Source: Streptomyces sioyaensis (GTDB lineage Bacteria > Actinomycetota > Actinomycetes > Streptomycetales > Streptomycetaceae). From it: a stretch of 64,000 nt of DNA. Position numbers and translations under genes: made by a program. Below, one piece after another: positions 12,601 to 19,204 of this stretch (within the stretch, counting starts at the first letter, position 1; each line of letters begins with the position of its first letter). A model generated the notes under the pieces. It was not told the origin of the DNA. It did no database searches and saw only the letters and a program-made list of their open reading frames with translations. The stretch spans positions 34,807 through 98,806 of the forward strand of contig NZ_SDIF01000018.1 of NCBI RefSeq assembly GCF_004122735.1, read 5' to 3'.

Positions 12601-15600
12601 GTGGCCGTGGCGGCGGGCCTCCGAGAGGCGTTCCAGCAGCAGGATCCCGGCGCCCTCGCCCCATGCGGTGCCGTCGGCGGCCGCGGCGAACGGCTTGCAC
12701 CGGCCGTCGGGCGCGAGCCCCCGCTGCCGGCTGAACTCCACGAACATGCCGGGCCGCGACATCACCGTCGCCCCGCCGGCGAGCGCGAGTGTGCACTCTC
12801 CCGCGCGCAGGGCCTGCGCCGCGAGGTGCAGCGCCACCAGGGAGGAGGAGCACGCCGTGTCCACGGTGATGGCCGGTCCTTCGAGACCTAGCGTGTAGGC
12901 GATCCGCCCGGAGGCCACGCTCGTGGTCGTTCCGGTCAGGACATGGCCCTCGACCTGGTGGCCCGCCTGGTGCAGCCGGGGGCCGTACTCCTGCGCCATG
13001 GCACCGACGAACACGCCCGTGAGGCTGCCGCGGACGCCCGTCGGGTCGATGCCTGCGCGTTCCAGCGCCTCCCAGGAGGTCTCCAGCAGAAGCCGCTGCT
13101 GCGGGTCCATCGCCAGGGCCTCGCGCGGCGAAATCCCGAAGAACCCGGCGTCGAACGAGGCGGCGTCGAGGAACCCGCCCTCGCGTACGTAGCTGGTGCC
13201 CGAGTGTTCGGGGTCGGGGTCGTACAGCCCGTCGGTGGGCCAGCCCCGGTCGGTGGGGAACGGTGACACAGCGTCCACCCGGTCCCGCAGAAGCTGCCAG
13301 AGGTCGTCGGGCGACTGCACGCCACCGGGGTAGCGGCAGGCCATCGCGACGATGGCGATCGGCTCGTCGGGGTCGGTGGCCGGGCCGTGCACCGGCTCCA
13401 AGGTGTGGGGGGCGCCGAGGAGTTCGGCGTCGATATAGCCGGCCAGCCGGGTGGGTGAGGGATGGTTGTACAGCGCCGTGGACGGCAGCCGTACCGTGAG
13501 GGCGCGGTTCAGCCGGTTCCGCAGCTCCACGGCGGTGACCGAGTCGAAGCCGAGATCCTTGAATGTCCGGCCCATGTTGAGCGCGGAGGGTTCCCGGTGG
13601 CCGAGCACGGCGGCTGCGTGGTCCCGTACGACGTCGAGTGTCGGTCGGTTCGTCCCGGGGCTGTCGGTCGTGGGGTCGACGGGCCGGCCCGGCTCGTCGG
13701 TGGCGGTCCGGCGGGGGCGCTCGGCGGAGTGCTCCACCCAGTGCCGCTCACGCTGGAAGGCGTAGGTGGGCAGGTCCACGAGCCGGGGACGGTGGGCAGC
13801 GAAGGCCGGGGACCAGTCGACGTCCACGCCCTGCGCATACAGCTCGCCGAGTGAGGCGTAGAAGCGGGCGAGGCCGCCCTCACCGCGGCGCAGGGTGCCC
13901 ACGACCGCCCCCTCGGCGCCCGCGGCCTCGACCGTCTCCTGTACCGGCATGGTCAGGACGGGGTGCGGGCTGACCTCGACGAATGTGTGGTGGCCGGCCG
14001 CGGTGAGGGCTTCGATGGCGGGCGCGAACTCCACGGTCCGGCGCAGGTTGGTGAACCAGTACCCGGCATCCATTTCCGTCGTATCCAGCCAGTCGCCCGT
14101 CGTCGTCGAGAACAGCGGCACGGACGACTTCCGGGGCACGACCGGCGCCAGGACCTCCCTCAGCGTCTCCTCGATCGACTCCACATGCGCCGAATGCGAG
14201 GCGTAATCCACCTCGATCCGGCGCGCACGGACTTCACGCTCCCGGCACTCCTCCACCAGCCGGCCCAGAACATCGTCATCACCGGAGACCACCACCGACG
14301 ACGGACCATTGACCGCCGCAACCGAAACCCGTCCATCCCACGGCTCGATCAACTCCTCCACGTCAGGCCGGGGCAGCGCCACCGACACCATTCCGCCCCG
14401 GCCGGACAGCGCACGGATCGCCTTACTGCGCAGCGCCACCACCCGGGCGCCATCCTCCAAGCTCAACGCCCCGGCCACACACGCCGCGGCAATCTCCCCC
14501 TGGCTGTGGCCGACGACCGCCGCAGGCTCCACGCCATGGGCCCGCCAAACCTCCGCCAGCGACACCATCACCGCCCACAACACCGGCTGCACCACATCCA
14601 CCCGGTCCAAGCCCGGCGCACCCTCATCCCCCCGCAACACCGCAGTCAGCGACCAGTCCGTGAACGGCTCCAACGCCGCCGCACACTCCGCCAACCGACC
14701 CGCAAACACCGGCGAGGAATCCAGCAACTCCACCGCCATACCGACCCACTGCGACCCCTGACCCGGGAAGACGAACACCGTTCCGCCGGAGTGGTCGGTC
14801 GCTTCGCCGAGTGTGACGGCGGCATCGGGACGTCCCTCCGCCACCGCCCGCAATCCGGCGGTCAGTTCGCCGGGTTCCGCGCCCACGACGACGGCCCGGT
14901 GCTCGAACGACGACCGTGACGCCACCAACGACCAGCCCACGTCAGCCGCCGACAGCCCCCTCCCGGCCACCCGCGACGCCAGCCGCTCCGCCTGCGCCGC
15001 CAGGGCTTCGGCAGTACGCGCGGACACCACCCATGGCACCACCCCACCGACACCCGTAGCCGACGACTGAGCCGAAGTGGAAGTGGAAGACGACGAAGCA
15101 GACTCGCCTCCATCAGCTCCATCAGCTCCGTCCGCCGACTCGCCTCCGTCAGCCGACTCCGCGCCATCAGCCGACTCCGGCTGTTCGGACTCCTCGGTGC
15201 GCCCCACGATCAGATGCGCATTCGTGCCGCCCATTCCGAACGACGAGACGCCGGCGACGAGTTGCCGCCCCTCCTGCGCCGTCCATGCGCCGGACTCGGT
15301 CTGCACCCGCAGGTTCAGGGCGTCGAGCGGGATGTCGGGGTGGGGGGTCGCGAAGTTCAGGCTCGGTACGAGGTGGCCGTGCTCCACGCACAGCACCACC
15401 TTCAGCAGTCCCGCGATGCCGGCGGCGCCTTCCAGGTGGCCGATGTTCGTCTTGATCGAGCCCACCGGCAGCGGGGTGCTCCGTCGTGGGTCGGTGCCGA
15501 GAGCGGCGCCGAGCGAGGCGGCCTCGATGGGGTCGCCGACCTTGGTGCCGGTGCCGTGCAGCTCCACATAGCCGATGTCGCCGGGGTGGATGCCGGCGCG

Positions 15601-16509
15601 TGCGCAGGCCAGGCGCAGCACCTCTTCCTGCGCGGCGGCATCCGGGGTCGTGAGGCCGGGCCCGCCGCCGTCGTTGTTGACCGCCCCGCCGCGGATCACG
15701 CAATGCACGTGGTCGCCGTCCGCCAGTGCCTTGGAGAGGGGCTTGAGGACGACGAGGCCGCCTCCTTCGCCGCGTACGAATCCGTCCGCACGGGCGTCGA
15801 AGGTGTGGCAGCGGCCGCTCGGGCTGAGTGCCCCGAAGCGAGCCATGGCGATGGTGCTCTCGGGGGCGAGGTTGAGGTGTACCCCGCCGGCCAGGGCGGT
15901 GTCGCAGTCTCCGCGGCGCAGGCTGTCGCACGCGGTCTGGACCGCGACCAGTGAGGAGGACTGGGCGGTGTCCAGGGTCATGCTGGGGCCGCGCAGACCG
16001 AGGTGGTAGGAGAGGCGGTTGGCGATCAGGCCACGGTTGAGGCCGGTCGGAGTGTGGTGGTCGAGAGCCTCGGGGCCCTGCTGGTGGACGAGGACGGCGT
16101 AGTCCTCGACGGTGGCGCCGATGTACACCCCGGTCCGGTGGCCGTGGAGCCGTTCCGGACGGATGCGGGCGCTTTCCAGGGCTTCCCAGCCGAGTTCGAG
16201 GGCGAGCCGCTGCTGGGGGTCCATCGACTGCGCCTCGCGTGGTGAGACGCCGAAGAATGCGGCGTCGAAGGCGGCGACATCGTCGAGGAAGCCGCCCCGG
16301 GCCGGCTCGGACACCCCTGACTGCGCGAGGAGTTCGGCGGACCACCGGTCGGCCGGCGCCTCGGTGACCGCGCTCCTGCCGTCGCGGAGGAGTTCCCAGA
16401 GGGCATCGGGGTCGGCTGCCCCGGGCAGGCGGCAGGAAAGGCCGATGACCGCGATCGGCTCGCCGTGCGGCGAGGGAATCGTGGAGCCCGCGGTTTCCGA
16501 CCCGTTCAT
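3700..16509 (-). CDS. Modular type I PKS: KSQ loading module plus modules 1 and 2 (KSQ-AT-ACP / KS-AT-KR-ACP / KS-AT-KR-ACP)
   Basis: This 4269-residue protein begins polyketide assembly. The loading KS (about 17-437) has Gln182 in DTAQSSS instead of Cys, the KSQ form that decarboxylates the starter. Loading AT Ser669 and ACP Ser990 follow. Module 1 has KS Cys1220, AT Ser1709, KR (GGTGALG near 2281; Trp2415, Tyr2423) and ACP Ser2597. Module 2 has KS Cys2834, AT Ser3280, KR (Trp3969, Tyr3977) and ACP Ser4148. The acidic C-terminus ending DLIDRELGIG looks like a docking tail. All three ATs have GHSQG, RVDVVQ and YASH, predicting methylmalonyl-CoA, hence a propionate starter and two propionate extensions. 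Domain order matches OleA1-type starter proteins of macrolides. An in-frame GTG exists at 16518, but AGGGAG lies 8 nt before the ATG at 16509 and overlaps that GTG, so the ATG is preferred. Confidence 0.96.
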   Translation of the reverse strand: MNGSETAGSTIPSPHGEPIAVIGLSCRLPGAADPDALWELLRDGRSAVTEAPADRWSAELLAQSGVSEPARGGFLDDVAAFDAAFFGVSPREAQSMDPQQRLALELGWEALESARIRPERLHGHRTGVYIGATVEDYAVLVHQQGPEALDHHTPTGLNRGLIANRLSYHLGLRGPSMTLDTAQSSSLVAVQTACDSLRRGDCDTALAGGVHLNLAPESTIAMARFGALSPSGRCHTFDARADGFVRGEGGGLVVLKPLSKALADGDHVHCVIRGGAVNNDGGGPGLTTPDAAAQEEVLRLACARAGIHPGDIGYVELHGTGTKVGDPIEAASLGAALGTDPRRSTPLPVGSIKTNIGHLEGAAGIAGLLKVVLCVEHGHLVPSLNFATPHPDIPLDALNLRVQTESGAWTAQEGRQLVAGVSSFGMGGTNAHLIVGRTEESEQPESADGAESADGGESADGADGADGGESASSSSTSTSAQSSATGVGGVVPWVVSARTAEALAAQAERLASRVAGRGLSAADVGWSLVASRSSFEHRAVVVGAEPGELTAGLRAVAEGRPDAAVTLGEATDHSGGTVFVFPGQGSQWVGMAVELLDSSPVFAGRLAECAAALEPFTDWSLTAVLRGDEGAPGLDRVDVVQPVLWAVMVSLAEVWRAHGVEPAAVVGHSQGEIAAACVAGALSLEDGARVVALRSKAIRALSGRGGMVSVALPRPDVEELIEPWDGRVSVAAVNGPSSVVVSGDDDVLGRLVEECREREVRARRIEVDYASHSAHVESIEETLREVLAPVVPRKSSVPLFSTTTGDWLDTTEMDAGYWFTNLRRTVEFAPAIEALTAAGHHTFVEVSPHPVLTMPVQETVEAAGAEGAVVGTLRRGEGGLARFYASLGELYAQGVDVDWSPAFAAHRPRLVDLPTYAFQRERHWVEHSAERPRRTATDEPGRPVDPTTDSPGTNRPTLDVVRDHAAAVLGHREPSALNMGRTFKDLGFDSVTAVELRNRLNRALTVRLPSTALYNHPSPTRLAGYIDAELLGAPHTLEPVHGPATDPDEPIAIVAMACRYPGGVQSPDDLWQLLRDRVDAVSPFPTDRGWPTDGLYDPDPEHSGTSYVREGGFLDAASFDAGFFGISPREALAMDPQQRLLLETSWEALERAGIDPTGVRGSLTGVFVGAMAQEYGPRLHQAGHQVEGHVLTGTTTSVASGRIAYTLGLEGPAITVDTACSSSLVALHLAAQALRAGECTLALAGGATVMSRPGMFVEFSRQRGLAPDGRCKPFAAAADGTAWGEGAGILLLERLSEARRHGHPVLAVLRGSATNQDGASNGLSAPNGPSQERVIRAALAAAGLRPSEVDAVEAHGTGTALGDPIEAQALLATYGSDRDADRPLWLGSLKSNIGHTQAAAGVAGVIKMVLALRHGVLPETLHLDAPSPHVDWSADTVRLLTAAQPWEENGQVRRAGVSSFGISGTNAHVIVEQPPATLPDERADDEGQDGDQEQFDQGQDGDQGQFDEGQDGAETADGGSTGSADQPVVPWVVHGRTPEALRAQAAALAAHLVSLPDAAPYDVAHSLLTTRAALEHRAALIGADRAALLAELHAVAEGDPGPHTVTGVVPTSPGAGAVFVFPGQGSQWVGMAVELLDSSPVFAGRLAECEAALEPFVDWSLTGVLRGDEGAPGLDRVDVVQPVLWAVMVSLAEVWRAHGVEPAVVVGHSQGEIAAACVAGALSLEDGARVVALRSKAIRALSGRGGMVSVALSSSEVSDLIKPWGGRVSVAAVNGPSSVVVSGDADALDELMTGCREREVRARRIEVDYASHSAHVESIREELLEVLAPVAPRKSSVPMFSTVRGEWLDTAEMDAGYWFTNLRRTVEFAPAIEALIAAGHRTFVEVSPHPVLTVPLQETVEDEGADAVVTGTLRRDDGGLDRLYTSLGVLYAHGVDVDWSPAFADRRPHRVELPTYAFQRQRFWLEPDAPAVAASPEEEAFWTAVGDQDAATLAGTLGLPRAEALDDVLPALSSWHRNRRQRGTADGWRYRVVWRPLSEPAARQLDGDWLVVVPAGYENDALVHGAREALAEAGARTHSLTVNVDDSAGLADLLRAGPGPFAGVLSLLALDERPGRTHPCVPSGLSLTLALLQALGDAGIEAPLWCVTRGAVAVGTTAEAATCASTSASPGGPAGEDDAPTNPDQAGIWGLGRVAALEHPERWGGLIDLPGQAGGQVAAHGQTTADDQAVALLARILAAGGDEDQLAVRGAVFGRRLVPAPAAGKPPRRSWRPRGTVLVTGGTGALGAHIARWLAANGAEHLVLTGRRGADVPGVAALCSELRDQGVQVTVAGCDIADRQAVADLVRQIEQDHGPVRAVVHAAGVSALGSLAEAGPADLAAALAGKVAGADHLSSALDPAQLDAVVYFSSISGTWGVADHGAYAAANALLDARAERGRADGLPVLSVAWGPWAGGGMIADSIHEVLRRRGVPVIDPDTALTALQQALDHDETSIAVADVDWRRFNSVFTSVRPSRLLTEIPQLVADEDGDGPGADGSGNERGSARSPLAEKLTGLDVRQRTAALLDLVREQVASVLGHDKTAPVDSERPFKELGFDSLTAVELRNRLSRATGLRLPRTVVFDHPSPAALAGYVEAQLTGGEEPAAKPATSPALVPLPADDDPIAIVSMACRYPGGVQSPEDLWRLVRDGVDAMSAFPTDRGWDLDGIYDPDADQPGRSYVRESGFLRDAGDFDAEFFGISPREALAMDPQQRLLLETSWEVFERAGIDPKSLRGSGTGVYMGVTDQEYGNRLRMAAAEQIEGYLATGAAASVASGRVAYTLGLEGPAVTVDTACSSSLVALHMAVRALRSGECSLAVAGAAMIMADPGPFLGFSRQRGLARDGRCKPFSAAADGFALSEGVGVLLVERLSDARRNGHPVLAVVRGTAINQDGASNGLTAPNGPSQQRVIRAALADARLSAGEVDAVEAHGTGTSLGDPIEAQALLATYGQERAADRPLWLGSVKSNIGHTQTVSGVAGVMKMVLAMRHAELPATLHVDEPSPHVEWSSGAVELLTEARPWTAEEDRPRRAGISSFGISGTNAHVIVEQAKSADGGESASSSSASGAGVVVPWVVSGRSADALVAQAERLASRVTDADWSPADVGWSLVASRSSFEHRAVVVGSEIDELAEKLRQLSPTTAAIGDPGKTVFVFPGQGSQWVGMAVELLDSSPVFAGRLAECAAALEPFTDWSLTPVLRGDEGAPGLDRVDVVQPVLWAVMVSLAEVWRAHGVEPAAVVGHSQGEIAAACVAGALSLEDGARVVALRSKAIRALSGRGGMVSVALSSSDVSDLIKPWSGRVSVAAVNGPSSVVVSGDADALDELMGGCKEREVRARRIEVDYASHSAHVESIEETLREVLAPVAPRKSSVPLFSTVTGEWLDTAGMDAGYWFTNLRRTVEFAPAIEALIAAGHRTFVEVSPHPVLTVPLQETVEAAGADAVVSGTLRRDDGGLSRLYASLGELYVHGVEVDWFPAFAAAGPRLVDLPTYAFQHRRYWLESGQSSVAGVVDPVDVRFWETVEREDLEGLAATLGLADAGALREVLPALSSWRQGRQQRSTVDGWRYRIVWRPQPEPENGELAGSWLIVVPADHVEDDLVQAASRGLGDRARIMPVSATADRAELAAQLAVLAGTADDPLHVLSLLALDDRDAGGHRGVPGSLLSTLALTQALADTEVKARLWAVTQGAVSTDASARGPETHRVSDPIRHPGQAAIWGLVRVFGLDHRERWGGLIDLPATLDEPALRRFLSLLSGDGGSQDEYAIRPSGVHVRRMVRAPLDPSAAAEPWQPRGTVLITGGTGALGAHVARALAADGAEHLVLAGRRGPDAPGASELSAELTALGARVTVAACDVTDRAAVAKLLDSFTDEAPLTAVVHTAGVVGEDRRLDETSLDDAMAAVHAKVSGACHLDELLADHPLDAFVLFSSGAGVWGNGGQGPYAAANAALDALAEWRRAQGRPATSLAWGAWAGGGMVDEAVAEQLRRRGVPAMDPGLAVRALREAVDHGETTLVVADIRWDRFLPAYTVSGPRPLLDELPDVRQLLAGQEEQADGQAGEKVSDLPGKLAALPEPKRKRMLLDLVRTQASAVLGHSSTDAVRPARAFRELGFDSLTGVELRNRLNAATALTLPATLVFDHPTPTALAEYLRDALLPPEPDAGSAAPVLPELQQVASALQAATDDDTRRALTEGLRGLLAHWEGQAPPPVETVDDELAEASDEDMFDLIDRELGIG
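5676..6946. repeat. Long PKS repeat, copy B (module 2)
   Basis: This is the partner of 650-1920, lying in module 2 of the upstream PKS gene. Related but less perfect copies of the AT part lie in module 1 (around 10800-11640) and the loading module (around 13900-14770). Such repeats are prone to recombination and mis-assembly. Confidence 0.8.
11974..12051 (-). repeat. 33-bp tandem repeat in the KS1-AT1 linker
   Basis: The linker between KS and AT of module 1 holds about two and a third copies of an 11-residue unit (GQDGDQEQFDQ, then GQDGDQGQFDE, then GQDG). It is acidic and Gln-rich and has no known catalytic role. Other KS-AT linkers of this protein are rich in Ser, Asp, Gly and Ala instead. 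Confidence 0.85.
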
Positions 16510-16921
16510 CAATCGCACTCCCTACGCGAAGCGACACACTCACGGCTGGAGTTCACCGTTCCACAGCGGCGGGCTCCCAAAGGCGGGCCGAAGGCCACCT
16601 CTAGGGGAACTCCTAGGGGCGGCGGAGGGCCGTTCCGTACCGCCCTGAGCAGGGCTTCCGCGGGGGTACGCGACCTGTGCCGGAGGCTGTGCCGCGGCCT
16701 CCGCCGCGGCCTTCGGCCACGCGACTTCCCGGCACTCGCTCTCCGGCACCCGATCTCCGGATACGCGGGTGCACCGGCCGCCGCCCGGCGTCAGCGGACG
16801 AGCCGCGGAGACGACGAGCCGCAGAGACTAGGTGAATGCCAGGACTCCCCGGTGCAGGCTGCGGGAGGAGAGGTCGGCGGCCGTCGGTGCCGTACACACA
16901 TCAGCGTGGAGGGGCGCAGTA
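16510..16921. promoter_or_regulatory. Divergent intergenic region between PKS and sugar dehydratase genes
   Basis: About 410 bp separate the divergent PKS (start 16509) and NDP-hexose dehydratase (start 16922) genes, so both promoters should lie here. It contains a PAS-LuxR-operator-like palindrome at 16601-16616. I see no convincing small gene in it. Confidence 0.6.
16601..16616. promoter_or_regulatory. Candidate PAS-LuxR (PimM-type) operator
   Basis: CTAGGGGAACTCCTAG matches 13 of 16 positions of the published PimM consensus CTVGGGAWWTCCCBAG and is a near-perfect dyad. It lies about 90 nt upstream of the PKS start codon. A PAS-LuxR gene of the PimM type is present at 24307-25047. Confidence 0.5.
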
Positions 16922-18340
16922 ATGCAGATGGACAGCGCAGTGGAGCCTTTGCACTCACCCGGCTCCGCAGTGTCTTCCCGGCGGGCGGTGGCACTGTCGT
17001 CCCGGCTGGCCGCCTCCGCGCTGGCCACCGAGGGCGGGGTGATGAGCAATGAGGCGTTCCACGCGTGGTTCGAGGAGCGGCAGCGCACCCATGCGCTCCA
17101 GGTCAGCCGGATACCCTTCGGGGAACTGCGGGGCTGGGGCTTTGCTCCCGGCACCGGCAACCTGCGGCATGACAGCGGGCGCTTCTTCTCCATCGAGGGC
17201 ATCCGGGTCCGCTCCGACTACGGGCCGGTCCGCGAATGGTGCCAGCCGATCATCCACCAGCCGGAGATCGGTGTGCTGGGCATCGCGGTCCGGGAGATCG
17301 ACGGGGTGCTGCACTGTCTGATGCAGGCCAAGCCGGAGCCGGGGAACGCCAACGGGGTACAGCTGTCCCCCACGGTGCAAGCCACCAAGAGCAACTACAC
17401 GCGGGTGCACGGCGGTTCGTCCGTGCCGTACATGGACTGCTTCGTCGATCCCGATCCGCGGCGGGTGCTGGCCGATGTGCTCCAGTCCGAGCAGGGTTCG
17501 TGGTTCTTCCGGAAGCGCAACCGCAACATGGTGGTCGAGGTGGGCCCGGAGGTCGAGGCGGGCGAGGACTTCTGCTGGGTCACCCTGGGCCAGCTCGGTG
17601 CGCTGCTGCGCCGGCCCGATCTGGTGAACATGGATGCCCGTACGGTGCTGTCCTGCATCCCCGACTGGCGGGCGGGTTCGTCGACGGCGAATGCCGGCCT
17701 GCACTCCGATACGGAGCTCCGCAGCTGGGTCACGACGCGACGGGCCCGGCACGAGATCACCACCGAGCCGCTGCCGCTGGGCGAGGCCGAGGGCTGGCGC
17801 CGCTCGCCGGATGCGATCTCGCATGAGAGCGGGCTCTTCTTCAGCATCGTCGCCGTCGATGTCAGTTCGCACCGGCGTGAGGTTCCCGCCTGGTCGCAGC
17901 CGCTGCTCGCACCGCACGGGTTGGGGATGGCAGCGCTGCTGGTGAAGCGGATCGGCGGCGTGCCGCATGCGCTGCTGAGCGCCCGGGTCGAGCCGGGTTT
18001 CCTCGATGTGGTGGAGCTGGGGCCGACCGTGCAGTGCACTCCGGAGAGCTATGCCCATCTTCCCGCGGGGGACCGCCCCCGGTATCTCGACGCCGTGCTG
18101 GACGCGGACCGCCGTCCGGAGCGGACGCTCTTCGATGCCGTGCTGTCGGAGGAGGGCGGCCGCTTCCTTGACGCCCGCAGCCGCTATCTGATCGTCGAAG
18201 TGGACGAGGACTTCCCGACCGAGGCGCCCGAGGACTTCCGGTGGGTGACGCTCTGTCAGATCAATGAGCTGCTGAAGCACAGCCACTATCTGAATGTGCA
18301 GGCCAGGACCCTGGTCGCGGCGATGCGGACGCTGCCGTAG
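16922..18340 (+). CDS. NDP-hexose 2,3-dehydratase (EryBVI/TylCVI/OleV-like)
   Basis: This 472-residue cytoplasmic enzyme would remove the C2 hydroxyl of an NDP-4-keto-6-deoxyhexose, the committed step to 2-deoxysugars such as oleandrose, olivose or mycarose. The family has an internal duplication, seen here as two similar halves. Each has a GW..(S/T)..(I/S)..(S/D)SG.FFSI segment (about residues 73-93 and 275-295), a later L.PTVQ.T segment and a (D)F.WVTL.Q(L/I) segment. The ATG at 16922 has GGAGGGG eight bases upstream. An upstream in-frame ATG at 16832 lacks such a site and would add a tail unlike the family. It is divergent from the PKS genes, which suggests a glycosylated polyketide. No other sugar gene is in the window, so the rest of the pathway must lie elsewhere. 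Confidence 0.9.
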   Translation: MQMDSAVEPLHSPGSAVSSRRAVALSSRLAASALATEGGVMSNEAFHAWFEERQRTHALQVSRIPFGELRGWGFAPGTGNLRHDSGRFFSIEGIRVRSDYGPVREWCQPIIHQPEIGVLGIAVREIDGVLHCLMQAKPEPGNANGVQLSPTVQATKSNYTRVHGGSSVPYMDCFVDPDPRRVLADVLQSEQGSWFFRKRNRNMVVEVGPEVEAGEDFCWVTLGQLGALLRRPDLVNMDARTVLSCIPDWRAGSSTANAGLHSDTELRSWVTTRRARHEITTEPLPLGEAEGWRRSPDAISHESGLFFSIVAVDVSSHRREVPAWSQPLLAPHGLGMAALLVKRIGGVPHALLSARVEPGFLDVVELGPTVQCTPESYAHLPAGDRPRYLDAVLDADRRPERTLFDAVLSEEGGRFLDARSRYLIVEVDEDFPTEAPEDFRWVTLCQINELLKHSHYLNVQARTLVAAMRTLP

Positions 18341-18365
18341 CCGGACCGCCGGACCGGAAGGGTGC

Positions 18366-18394
18366 GGCACCGGCACTCCGGGAGTGCCGGTGCC
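18366..18394. terminator. Strong hairpin after the sugar dehydratase gene
   Basis: A perfect 14-bp GC-rich stem with a one-base centre (GGCACCGGCACTCC and its complement) begins 25 bp after the dehydratase stop. It lies between convergent genes and may serve both. Confidence 0.75.
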
Positions 18395-18472
18395 CGGCGC
18401 GGTCCCTGCCCTCTTGAGGACGGCATGGGCTTGCTGCGTGCGCCGGGACGGTGCGGGGCGGCCCGGCGTCGT

Positions 18473-19099
18473 TCAGGAGGCGGACCGGGTGGCGCGGTCG
18501 AAGATGTCGGCGAGCTTGCTGCCGTAGCTTTCGAGGTCGACGCCGGGGGTGAGCTTGTGGTGCCGCAAGGTGTTGTCGATGGCCCCGCGGATGGCCACGG
18601 CCATCACCCGCGGTTCGACGTCCGCGAACTCCCCGGCGGCCAGCCCCTTGTCGAGACAGTCCACGAGGGCGTCGATGGATGCGGTGGCCTGGTTGATGGC
18701 GCCGACCGGGACGTTGTCCCGGTCACGGGTGCCGATGACGATCTCGGCCAGGGCGAGGGTGTGCCCGGGGTACTTCGCCATGAAGTCGAGATTGGACTCG
18801 ATATAGGCGCGGAGCTTCGCCCGGTAGGTCGGCGCGTGCTGTATGCGGGGCCCGACGAACTCCTCGGCGGCCCGCAGGACCGTGGCCACCACCTCGTCGA
18901 AGAGCTCTGCCTTGCCGGCGAAGTAGTACGAGATCATGCCCGTGCTGCTCAGGCCGGCCCGCTGGGCGATCTTGCTGAACGAGGTGTTGGGGTAGCCGTG
19001 CTCCGCCACCGTGTCGATGGCCGCCCGCACGATCTGGGCGCGCCTGGCTTCCTCGGTGAAGGTCCGGCCGCCTTGCTCACTCACCCGCTTCGCACTCAC
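18473..19099 (-). CDS. TetR family transcriptional regulator
   Basis: This is a protein of about 208 residues with an N-terminal TetR helix-turn-helix (ARRAQIVRAAIDTVAEHGY, then SFSKIAQRAGLSSTGMISYYF) and a C-terminal ligand-binding half resembling TetR_C domains. Such proteins usually repress a neighbour until a small ligand binds. Several starts are possible: TTG 19105, GTG 19099 and GTG 19084. None has a clear Shine-Dalgarno site, and GTG 19099 is chosen only because it keeps the whole N-terminal arm. Just upstream is an AT-rich stretch with repeated GCTTGCTTATGC-like sequence, a plausible promoter/operator. Its target is unknown. It is convergent with the sugar dehydratase gene and could belong to the cluster or mark its edge. 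Confidence 0.88.
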   Translation of the reverse strand: MSAKRVSEQGGRTFTEEARRAQIVRAAIDTVAEHGYPNTSFSKIAQRAGLSSTGMISYYFAGKAELFDEVVATVLRAAEEFVGPRIQHAPTYRAKLRAYIESNLDFMAKYPGHTLALAEIVIGTRDRDNVPVGAINQATASIDALVDCLDKGLAAGEFADVEPRVMAVAIRGAIDNTLRHHKLTPGVDLESYGSKLADIFDRATRSAS

Positions 19100-19204
19100 G
19101 AGCAAAAAGTAGCATAAGCAAGCAAGACCCGGCTGTCAGCGCTCAGCGAGCAGTGCTCAGCCCCCAGCAGTCAACGCGCACAGTCAAGGTTCAACACTCA
19201 ACGT

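Noticed and set aside
3700..16509. Assigning the PKS to a named macrolide such as oleandomycin or tylosin
   Set aside because: Domain order resembles OleA1, but the loading AT is methylmalonyl-type, KR types differ, and the later modules are outside the window.
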